Part shown: piece by piece, positions 1 through 5,769 of the stretch
How the letters are laid out: every line of letters starts with the position of its first letter
Numbering within the stretch: position 1 is the first letter of the stretch
DNA from: Mailhella sp.
GTDB taxonomy: Bacteria; Desulfobacterota; Desulfovibrionia; Desulfovibrionales; Desulfovibrionaceae
Assembly: GCA_017522745.1 (NCBI GenBank)
Contig: JAFWYI010000297.1
Span: forward strand, 1-6,181
Reading direction: 5' to 3'
Length of the DNA stretch: 6,181 nucleotides
Position numbers and translations under genes: made by a program
The notes under the pieces: generated by a model
Database searches by the model: none
Seen by the model: only the letters and a program-made list of their open reading frames with translations
What the model was told of the DNA's origin: nothing

Positions 1-210
1 CAGTTCCTGCTGGCGTTCCTCGCTTTGCCCATTGAGGAGGGTGTACCATTCTGCCGCCTGATTGGCGAGCAGGGTGAGGCGCTGGGTGCGCTGCTGATAC
101 TGGACAAAGAAAAGAGTGGCCGTGTTCACGCTCTGGAAAAAGACCAAGCAGACCAGCGCCAGGATGATGAGCCTGCCGCGCAGGGAGTCTGGCCACAGGA
201 AGCGTTTCAT
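1..210 (-). CDS. Sensor histidine kinase, N-terminal fragment (runs off left edge)
   Basis: First 70 codons of a protein that starts at the ATG at 210-208 and continues beyond base 1. The start overlaps the TGA stop of the response regulator (ATGA), which implies translational coupling; no Shine-Dalgarno is visible ahead of it. The protein opens with a basic cytoplasmic patch (SLRGR, residues 9-13), then one hydrophobic membrane segment at about residues 14-36, then a polar Gln/Arg/Glu-rich stretch (about 37-70) that would be the start of the periplasmic sensor region. This is the usual N-terminal layout of transmembrane sensor kinases. The HAMP, His-box and ATPase domains lie outside the window, so the kinase assignment rests on this layout and on the overlap with an OmpR-family regulator. 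Its likely role is to sense an envelope signal and phosphorylate the regulator encoded just upstream. The ligand cannot be told from this fragment. Confidence 0.8.
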   Translation of the reverse strand, partial: MKRFLWPDSLRGRLIILALVCLVFFQSVNTATLFFVQYQQRTQRLTLLANQAAEWYTLLNGQSEERQQEL

Positions 211-929
211 GAGCGGACCACGTCGCAGGCCAGCATGTAGCCGTCGCCGCGCATGGTGACGATGATGCTGGGCTTGCGTCCATCGTCGCGCAGTTTGCCG
301 CGAAGACGTTTTATCTGCGTGTCGATGCTGCGATCGTAGATGCCGCCGCCTTTGAGCGAGGAAAGCTCCATGATGCGTTCGCGGGAAAGGATGCGCTGCG
401 GATGTTCGATGAACAGGGAAAGCAGGCGGAATTCTCCGGCGCTGAGGGGGACGACCACGCCCTCCGCATCGATGAGCTGGCGCGACAGCATGTCCAGCGT
501 CCAGCCGGCAAAGGTGGGATTTTTCGAAACCGTCCAATGTACTACGCGCGCCGCCCGGCGGAGCAGAGCCTTGATCCGGGCAAGAAGTTCCCGTGTTTCA
601 AAGGGTTTGGCAAGGTAATCGTCCCCGCCGACTTCGAGGCCGATGACGCGGTCCACGCTTTCTCCCAGGGCGCTGAGGAAAAGGATGGGGACATTGGCCC
701 AGGGGCTGTCGTTTTCCCGCAGGCGGCGGCAGATGCTCAGACCGTCTTCACCGGGAAGCATGACATCGAGGATGATGAGTTCGAACGCTGGGGGCTCGCT
801 GAGCGCAAAAAAACTTTCGCCTGTGGAAAAACAGCTTACGGTGAAGCCGTAGTCGGTAAGGCGCTTGCGGAGGAGACCGGAGAGTTCGGCGTCGTCGTCG
901 ATGATGCAGATATGCGAGGAGCTGGACAT
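207..929 (-). CDS. OmpR/PhoB-family two-component response regulator
   Basis: A 240-residue protein of normal family length. The receiver domain is at about residues 6-124: acidic pocket Asp11-Asp13, phospho-acceptor Asp55 in LILDVMLPGEDG, switch residue Ser86, and Lys108 in YLAKPF. A short linker leads to a C-terminal winged-helix DNA-binding domain (about 140-236), with the LSAGEFRLL segment at 162-170, the recognition-helix region YDRSIDTQIKRLRGKL at 198-213 and the terminal wing RGDGY at 227-231. All catalytic positions are intact. It should bind DNA as a dimer after phosphorylation by the kinase encoded directly downstream, with which it overlaps by ATGA. It is divergent from an RND efflux operon, separated by 167 bases, which suggests that operon is its main target; this is inference. 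The ATG at 929-927 is the only sensible start; no clear Shine-Dalgarno precedes it. No symbol is given because several efflux-linked regulators of this family look alike. Confidence 0.93.
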   Translation of the reverse strand: MSSSSHICIIDDDAELSGLLRKRLTDYGFTVSCFSTGESFFALSEPPAFELIILDVMLPGEDGLSICRRLRENDSPWANVPILFLSALGESVDRVIGLEVGGDDYLAKPFETRELLARIKALLRRAARVVHWTVSKNPTFAGWTLDMLSRQLIDAEGVVVPLSAGEFRLLSLFIEHPQRILSRERIMELSSLKGGGIYDRSIDTQIKRLRGKLRDDGRKPSIIVTMRGDGYMLACDVVRS

Positions 930-969
930 GGAAAAAGCATAAGCGCTAACGTGTGGCAGGGCTAGTCCT

Positions 970-1000
970 TTTTTATGGCATTTTTGTCACAATGCGCCAT
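970..1000. promoter_or_regulatory. Operator-like repeats between the divergent regulator and efflux operon
   Basis: Two 11-base units, TTTTTATGGCA (970-980) and TTTTTGTCACA (981-991), are tandem and match at 8 of 11 positions. An 11-base direct-repeat period is what OmpR/PhoB-family regulators commonly bind. An overlapping imperfect palindrome pairs ATGGCATT (975-982) with AATGCGCCAT (991-1000), with a two-base bulge. If the -10 element at 1026-1031 is correct, this block lies just upstream of the -35 region, where an activator would sit. Binding by the adjacent regulator is inference. Confidence 0.35.
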
Positions 1001-1025
1001 GAGGGGGTCGAACTTTTGTAAGATT

Positions 1026-1031
1026 TATACT
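1026..1031 (+). promoter_or_regulatory. Candidate -10 element for the efflux operon
   Basis: TATACT matches the sigma-70 consensus at 5 of 6 positions and lies in the AT-rich stretch 66-71 bases before the adaptor start codon. No good -35 hexamer sits 15-19 bases upstream (the sequence there is G-rich), which would fit a promoter that depends on an activator. An alternative -10, TATAGG at 1031-1036, has only a weak TCGAAC partner at 1008-1013. Confidence 0.3.
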
Positions 1032-1085
1032 ATAGGATAGACTCACAGGACTTCTGTGCCATACTTTTTCAGAATTTTTGAAGGC

Positions 1086-1089
1086 AGGA
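1086..1089 (+). promoter_or_regulatory. Ribosome binding site of the adaptor gene
   Basis: AGGA lies seven bases before the ATG at 1097. It favours this start over the second in-frame ATG at 1103. Confidence 0.6.
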
Positions 1090-1096
1090 CTTCGCT

Positions 1097-2266
1097 ATGA
1101 ATATGATCGGTAATGTTTTTCGCCGTTCGTTCAAGTTCGGTGTACTTTCTCTTTCTGCGGCAGCGATCCTTCTGGTCGGCGGCTGTGACGGCAAAGACAG
1201 ATCCGCCGGCAAAAAAAAGTCGGTGAATACGGAAGTGGAGATCACCGTGGTGAAGCGGCAGGAGGTGGAATTCAGCCGTATGATCACCGGACGGACCACT
1301 GCTGTGAAGCTGGCTGAAGTTCGTCCGCAGGTTTCCGGTATACTCATGAAGCGCCTGTTCGAGGAAGGGGCCGAGGTGAAGGAAGGGCAGACGCTCTATC
1401 TCATCGATGACGCTATCTATAAAGCCTCCTACGAGAGCGCCAAAGCCGCCCTCAACAAAGTGATGGCCAATAACGACCTGCTGAAGGTGAAGCTGGAGCG
1501 CTTCAAGGCCATGCTTGCCCAGAAGGCCGTGTCCCAGCAGGATTTCGACGATGTGAACGCTCTCTACAAAAGCTCCTGCGCGGAAGTGCGGGTGCAGAAG
1601 GCTCAGGTGGAAGAGAAACGCATCCAGTATGAATACACCCGCATCAAGGCTCCCATTTCCGGTCGCATCGGCTTGTCCAGCGTAACGCCCGGCGCGCTGG
1701 TCACCCAGCATCAGGCCGCCATGCTCACCAGTATCCATCAGATCGACCCTATCCATGTCAAACTCTCCATGTCTGCCTCTGAGCTTTCCACCCTGCGCCG
1801 TAAGATGGCTCAGGGCCTCATGGATGCCGATTCCTTCGGCAAGGTGCGCCTGTTCTTCGATGACGGTACGCGCTACCCCCACGAAGGTGCTGTGGATTTC
1901 TCTGACATCGCCGTCAATGCCGATACCGGTTCTGTGACGCTCCGCGCCACGTTCAAGAACCCTGACGCCATGCTCATGCCCAACATGGCCGTTCGTGCCG
2001 AACTCATCGAGGGCAGCACGCGCAAAGCCATCCTCGTTCCCCAGCCCGCCGTCACCCTCATGAAGGATGGCAGTGCCAGCATCTTCGTGCTTGGCGAAGG
2101 CAACAAGGCCGAAGCCCGCACCATCAACATCGTCGGGGCCAAGGGGCAGTTCTGGCATGTGGAAGGCGGCCTTGAAGAAGGCGAGAAGATCATCACCAAC
2201 GGTTTCCGCTATGTGCGCCCCGGCATGACTGTGACTCTGGCCGCATCTGAAGAAGGGAAGAAGTAA
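1097..2266 (+). CDS. RND efflux periplasmic adaptor lipoprotein (AcrA/MexA type membrane fusion protein)
   Basis: A 389-residue protein of usual family length. A basic, hydrophobic signal sequence ends in the lipobox VGGC, so Cys30 should be lipidated. Asp31 at the +2 position is the classical Lol-avoidance signal, which would keep the protein in the inner membrane. The first lipoyl half lies at about residues 70-105 (VRPQVSGIL, EEGAEVKEGQTLYLID). A helical hairpin follows at about 107-177, then the second lipoyl half (YTRIKAPISGRIG, 180-192), a beta-barrel (about 210-295) and a membrane-proximal domain. The hairpin tip has the channel-contact pattern R-x3-L-x6-S as Arg135, Met139 and Ser146, with Met replacing Leu. 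The protein links the inner-membrane pump to a TolC-like channel. Its TAA stop overlaps the pump's ATG by one base, so the two genes are one operon. The family call is secure; the exact substrate group is not known. Confidence 0.95.
   Translation: MNMIGNVFRRSFKFGVLSLSAAAILLVGGCDGKDRSAGKKKSVNTEVEITVVKRQEVEFSRMITGRTTAVKLAEVRPQVSGILMKRLFEEGAEVKEGQTLYLIDDAIYKASYESAKAALNKVMANNDLLKVKLERFKAMLAQKAVSQQDFDDVNALYKSSCAEVRVQKAQVEEKRIQYEYTRIKAPISGRIGLSSVTPGALVTQHQAAMLTSIHQIDPIHVKLSMSASELSTLRRKMAQGLMDADSFGKVRLFFDDGTRYPHEGAVDFSDIAVNADTGSVTLRATFKNPDAMLMPNMAVRAELIEGSTRKAILVPQPAVTLMKDGSASIFVLGEGNKAEARTINIVGAKGQFWHVEGGLEEGEKIITNGFRYVRPGMTVTLAASEEGKK
2253..2258 (+). promoter_or_regulatory. Ribosome binding site of the pump gene, inside the adaptor gene
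   Basis: AAGGGA lies seven bases before the pump ATG at 2266, within the last codons of the adaptor. Together with the TAATG stop/start overlap it supports coupled translation of adaptor and pump. Confidence 0.6.
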
Positions 2267-5200
2267 TGGCTCAGTTCTTCATCGACCGCCCCGTGTTCGC
2301 ATGGGTGCTTGCCATCGTGGTCATGCTTTTCGGTGCGCTGGCTGTGTATGTACTGCCCGTATCCATGTATCCGCGCATCGCTCCGCCTACGGTCTCGGTT
2401 TCCGCCACGTATAACGGTGCTACCGCCGAAGGCGTGGAATTTTCGGTGACACAGCTGCTCGAACAGCAGATGCAGAGCCTCGACGGCCTCATGTACATGG
2501 AAGCCACCAGTGACGTGTCCGGCTCCGTCCGCCTGCGCCTCACCTTCGATCCTTCCGTCAACCACGATATCGCGCAGACGCAGGTGATGAACAAGGTTCA
2601 GCTCGCCATGCGCAATATGCCCGAGAGCGTGCAGAAGAACGGTATCCGCGTCAGCAAGTCGAACACGGACTTCGTGTGCATGGTCGCCTTCATCTCCAAA
2701 GACGGCGGCATGAAGACCTCGGACATCATCGACTACGTGGGTACCTACGTGGCCGACAGCATCGCCCGAATCCCCGGCGTGGGTGACGTGCGCCTCTATG
2801 GCTCCAAGCATGCCATCCGTATCTGGCTGAATCCTGAACGGCTCGCGGCGTACAATCTCGTTCCGGCAGATATCAAGAATGCCGTGAAGGCTCAGAACGC
2901 TCAGGTCTCTGCCGGTCAGCTCGGCGACCTGCCGCAGACCGAAGACTCCGCCATGAACATCGTGGTCACGGCGCAGGAGCGCATGACCGATGTGGAACAG
3001 TTCAGGAAGGTCATCCTCCGCACCCTGCCCGATGGTTCTCTGCTTCGTCTTGAAGACGTGGCCAAGGTGGAACTCGGTCAGCAGAGCTATCGGCAGGAAG
3101 CCCGGTACAACGGCGAATCTGCCGCCAATATGGGCGTGAACCTCGGTTCCGACGCCAACGCGCTTGCCACTCGCGATCGTGTGCTTGCCAAGCTGGAGGA
3201 GATGCGTCCGTATCTGCCCAAGGGCGTCGATTACGAAGTGGTGTTCGATACCACGCCGTTCATCAAGACTTCCATCAAGGGTGTGGTACGCACGCTGTTC
3301 GAAGCCATCGTACTGGTGTTCCTCACTCTGCTGCTCTTCCTGCATAATTTCCGTGCCACCATCATCCCCACGCTGGCCGTGCCCGTCGTTCTCCTCGGTA
3401 CGTTCGGCGTGCTGTCTGCCTTCGGTTTCTCCATCAATACGCTCACGTTGTTCGGCATGGTGCTTGCCATCGGCCTGCTCGTGGACGACGCCATCGTGGT
3501 CGTGGAAAACGTGGAACGCCTCATGACGACGGAAGGGCTGTCACCTCGCGAAGCCACGAAGAAGAGTATGAAGCAGATCACCGGGGCCATCATGGGCATC
3601 GCCGTGGTCCTTGCTGCCGTGTTCCTGCCCATGGCCTTCTTCGGCGGTTCTGTGGGTGTCATCTACCGGCAGTTCTCGGTGACCATCGTGTCGGCCATGT
3701 TCCTTTCTGTGGCGGTGGCCATCGTGTTCACGCCTGCGCTCTGTGCGACCATCCTTAAAAAGAAGAAGGGCGACGCGCACGGGCCGAGGATGTCCCGTTT
3801 CAACGAATATTTTTCACGGCTCACCATGGCATACAGCCGCCATGTGGAGTCGTGGCTGCGGCATCCCATACTGGTGTTCCTGCTTTACGTGGGCATCTCT
3901 GCCGGCATGGTGCATCTGTTCCAGATCCTGCCGACGGCCTTCATCCCGCGTGAAGACCAGGGGCGTCTCGTGGTTTCCTACGAACTGCCTCGCGGCGCTA
4001 CCCGCGCCCAGACGCTCGAGATCGTGGAGCGCGTTGAAAAGTACTTCATGGAGCATGAGAAGGACACTGTGGAGCGCATGAGCCTTTCCGTGGGCTTCTC
4101 CTTCGCTGGTGAAGGTCAGAGCATCGGTCAGGGCTTCCTTGCCCTGCGCGACTGGTCTGAGCGCGAAGGTGAAGGCATGGACGCCGCTTCCATTGCCCGC
4201 CGTGCCAACGCCGAGTTCTCCAAGATCAAGGAAGCCAAGGTCCTCGTCACCCAGCCCGGCTCCATTCCCGGCCTCGGTACGTCTGCCGGTTTCGACTTCC
4301 GCCTCGAAGACCGTTCCGGTGTGGGGTATGAAGTGCTGACGGCCGCATGCCATCAGCTCATCGAAGCCGCCCAGAAGAGCCCTCTGCTCAACAGCGTACG
4401 CCTCAACGCTACGGAAGACGCGCCGCGCCTCAAACTCCATGTCGATCGTGAAAAGGCCGGTATGTACAGCATCGACCTTGCCGACGTGAACGACCTGCTC
4501 AACACGGCGTGGGGCGGCTCCTACTTCGACGATTTCATCGACAAGAACCGCGTGAAGCGTGTGTACGCACAGGGCGAAGCCCAGTACCGTATGCGCCCCG
4601 ACGACCTGCGCCTGTGGCACGTGCGCAACAAGAAGGGGGAAATGATCCCGCTTTCTGCGTTCGCTTCGCTTTCGTGGACCTATGGTGCTACGCGACTTCA
4701 GCGCTACAACGCCTTCACAGCCATGACCATCCATGGTCAGGCGGCTCTCGGCGTCTCCTCGGGCGAGGCCATGGCGGAAATGGAGCGTCTGATGGAAGAC
4801 CTGCCTGAGGGCATCGGCTTCGAGTGGTCGGGCATCTCCTATCAGGAAAAGGAATCCAACGCTCAGGCCGGGCCGCTCTATGCGCTGTCCATCCTTGTCA
4901 TCTTCCTGGCGCTGGCCGCGTTGTATGAATCGTGGGTCGTGCCGTTCTCGGTACTTTTGCTCGTTCCTGTAGGCGTGTTCGGCGCGCTTGCGGCGGCGTA
5001 TATGCGCGGCATGCAGAACGACATCTACTTCCAGGTGGCCATCCTCACCACCATCGGTCTGGCCGCGAAGAACGCCATCCTTATCGTGGAATTTGCTAAG
5101 GAACTGCGTGCGGGAGGCATGGAACTGTGGGAAGCTACGGTCAAAGCCTGTCAGCTGCGCTTCCGTCCCATCATCATGACTTCCATGGCCTTCCTGCTGG

Positions 5201-5382
5201 GCGTGCTTCCTCTGGCAATATCCACGGGTGCCGGTTCGGCCAGCCATAACTCCATCGGTACCGGTATTGTGGGCGGTACGTTGGTGGCTACGGTCCTCGG
5301 TGTTCTTTTTGTGCCAGTATTCTTCTACTATCTCATGCGCTTCGTAGAAAAGGTGAAAGGAATAGGCGCAAAGGATCAGTAG
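2266..5382 (+). CDS. RND multidrug efflux pump, inner-membrane permease (AcrB/MexB type, HAE1 family)
   Basis: A 1038-residue proton-driven drug exporter, close to AcrB in length and alignable along its whole length. It opens with the family signature FFIDRPVFAWV, then TM1 (about 10-28), the first porter/docking loop, TM2-6 (about 338-495), TM7 (about 538-558), the second large loop, and TM8-12 (about 866-1028). The proton relay is complete: Asp407 and Asp408 in TM4 (GLLVDDAIVVVENV), Lys935 in TM10 (GLAAKNAILIVEF), and Arg965 and Thr972 before and in TM11 (LRFRPIIMTS). The switch loop GFSFAGEG is at 610-617. By alignment to AcrB from memory, pocket residues Phe136, Phe611, Phe613 and Phe624 are kept, while AcrB Phe178 is Tyr178 and Phe610 is Ser606. 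It works as a trimer with the adaptor encoded just upstream and an outer-membrane channel not encoded here. Substrates are likely amphiphilic drugs, dyes, detergents or bile salts, by family inference. Confidence 0.96.
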   Translation: MAQFFIDRPVFAWVLAIVVMLFGALAVYVLPVSMYPRIAPPTVSVSATYNGATAEGVEFSVTQLLEQQMQSLDGLMYMEATSDVSGSVRLRLTFDPSVNHDIAQTQVMNKVQLAMRNMPESVQKNGIRVSKSNTDFVCMVAFISKDGGMKTSDIIDYVGTYVADSIARIPGVGDVRLYGSKHAIRIWLNPERLAAYNLVPADIKNAVKAQNAQVSAGQLGDLPQTEDSAMNIVVTAQERMTDVEQFRKVILRTLPDGSLLRLEDVAKVELGQQSYRQEARYNGESAANMGVNLGSDANALATRDRVLAKLEEMRPYLPKGVDYEVVFDTTPFIKTSIKGVVRTLFEAIVLVFLTLLLFLHNFRATIIPTLAVPVVLLGTFGVLSAFGFSINTLTLFGMVLAIGLLVDDAIVVVENVERLMTTEGLSPREATKKSMKQITGAIMGIAVVLAAVFLPMAFFGGSVGVIYRQFSVTIVSAMFLSVAVAIVFTPALCATILKKKKGDAHGPRMSRFNEYFSRLTMAYSRHVESWLRHPILVFLLYVGISAGMVHLFQILPTAFIPREDQGRLVVSYELPRGATRAQTLEIVERVEKYFMEHEKDTVERMSLSVGFSFAGEGQSIGQGFLALRDWSEREGEGMDAASIARRANAEFSKIKEAKVLVTQPGSIPGLGTSAGFDFRLEDRSGVGYEVLTAACHQLIEAAQKSPLLNSVRLNATEDAPRLKLHVDREKAGMYSIDLADVNDLLNTAWGGSYFDDFIDKNRVKRVYAQGEAQYRMRPDDLRLWHVRNKKGEMIPLSAFASLSWTYGATRLQRYNAFTAMTIHGQAALGVSSGEAMAEMERLMEDLPEGIGFEWSGISYQEKESNAQAGPLYALSILVIFLALAALYESWVVPFSVLLLVPVGVFGALAAAYMRGMQNDIYFQVAILTTIGLAAKNAILIVEFAKELRAGGMELWEATVKACQLRFRPIIMTSMAFLLGVLPLAISTGAGSASHNSIGTGIVGGTLVATVLGVLFVPVFFYYLMRFVEKVKGIGAKDQ

Positions 5383-5385
5383 GAT

Positions 5386-5423
5386 AAAAATTCCGGAGAG
5401 GTATAGCCTCTTCGGTCCTCCGG
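5386..5423 (-). terminator. Terminator-like hairpin reading leftwards, just after the pump gene
   Basis: On the minus strand, CCGGAG (5423-5418) can pair with CTCCGG (5398-5393), and an inner hairpin AGAGG/CCTCT (5411-5407 with 5401-5397, loop of five) competes with or nests inside it. A T-run (5390-5386 read as TTTTT) follows immediately. No T-run exists for the plus strand. It therefore looks like an intrinsic terminator for leftward transcription coming from the gene-free gap, not for the pump operon, though the hairpin could still protect the 3' end of the pump mRNA. Confidence 0.4.
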
Positions 5424-5454
5424 CGGGGAGAATAGCCCCCGTCCCTTCCAGGTT

Positions 5455-5492
5455 GAGGCCGCGTCAGTTTTGTTTGAAGCTGTCGCGGCCTC
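5455..5492. repeat. Long inverted repeat (stem-loop) downstream of the pump operon
   Basis: GAGGCCGCG (5455-5463) and CGCGGCCTC (5484-5492) form nine perfect pairs. After a T-T mismatch the stem continues with CAG/CTG (5465-5467 with 5480-5482) and three weaker pairs, leaving a loop of about six. It is the strongest stem in the gap. It lacks a T-run on either side, so it is not a standard intrinsic terminator. It may be a 3' mRNA-stabilising hairpin, part of a Rho-dependent end, or part of a structured RNA. Confidence 0.6.
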
Positions 5493-5710
5493 ACGCTATT
5501 CAGGGAAGTCCAGCGTCCGGCGTGGCGTGTTATCCATGTAGTCTTGCCGGATATCCCAGCCTTGTAGAGAAAGGTTCCGCACAGCAGTGGCGGGTACTGG
5601 GCCCGCTAAAGGGCACCGTCAGACCGTGCGATGATGATCCGATCAAGGCCGCGAGCAGCCCATACTGCTGCCGTATATTATCGAGTAGCAGTGCCTTGCT
5701 GGAGCACCCA

Positions 5711-5751
5711 AAAAGATAAGGCCCCCGCCGTCATGAGACAGCGGGAGCCTT
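5711..5751 (-). terminator. Intrinsic terminator of the putP-like gene
   Basis: Read leftwards, AAGGCTCCCGC (5751-5741) pairs with GCGGGGGCCTT (5728-5718) at 10 of 11 positions around a 12-base loop, followed by a T-rich tail ending in TTTT (5714-5711). It begins about 19 bases after the TAA stop of the symporter gene. The opposite strand has no T-run after the stem, so it serves the minus strand. Confidence 0.8.
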
Positions 5752-5769
5752 GCGTCGTGTCGTGTTCTA

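Larger units (their letters stand above)
5383..5717. other. Gene-free, hairpin-rich gap between convergent genes; possible structured RNA
   Basis: No credible protein gene was found in these 335 bases. An 88-codon frame at 5453-5719 on the plus strand has no ribosome site and no recognisable composition. The segment is rich in inverted repeats: 5424-5428 with 5437-5441 (CGGGG/CCCCG), 5455-5463 with 5484-5492 (nine pairs), TCCGGC 5516-5521 with GCCGGA 5546-5551, GCGGG 5590-5594 with CCCGC 5602-5606, and ACTGCT 5664-5669 with AGCAGT 5687-5692. A leftward terminator-like element ends it at 5386. This would suit a minus-strand RNA of about 300 bases, but I recognise no known RNA family and see no convincing promoter on either strand. 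Confidence 0.3.

Noticed and set aside
207..210. Reassignment of TGA to Trp across the genome
   Set aside because: The response regulator ends at TGA exactly where the kinase starts (ATGA), and the long genes use TGG for Trp with no internal TGA.
402..965. 187-codon open frame on the plus strand opposite the response regulator
   Set aside because: Shadow of the regulator; no domain and no support for its start.
970..991. PhoB (Pho box) site in the divergent promoter
   Set aside because: TTGTCAC resembles one half-site, but the other half is poor and the spacing is 9 rather than 11 bases.
1043..2158. 371-codon open frame on the minus strand opposite the adaptor gene
   Set aside because: His/Gly-rich composition typical of the antisense of a GC-rich gene; the plus strand encodes a clear adaptor across the same bases.
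2209..3345. 378-codon open frame on the minus strand opposite the pump gene
   Set aside because: Antisense shadow with no recognisable domain; the pump reading frame is unambiguous.
3814..5247. 477-codon open frame on the minus strand opposite the pump gene
   Set aside because: Long, but with composition typical of a mirror frame (rich in His, Arg, Gly), no family resemblance, and fully inside the pump gene.
5552..5617. Cobalamin-riboswitch-like pieces on the minus strand (CCCGCCACTG and a loose B12-box match GCTGGGATATCCGGC)
   Set aside because: The upstream core elements of that riboswitch (such as the GGGAA segment) are missing, the B12-box match is only about 9 of 15, and no minus-strand gene follows for it to control.
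5383..5717. tRNA, tmRNA, RNase P RNA, SRP RNA or 6S RNA in the gap
   Set aside because: None of the conserved signatures I know (T-loop, P4 core, SRP tetraloop motif) could be found on either strand.
5453..5719. 88-codon open frame in the gap on the plus strand
   Set aside because: No ribosome binding site, Cys/Ser/Pro-rich composition with no family resemblance, and it runs through strong inverted repeats; more likely non-coding.
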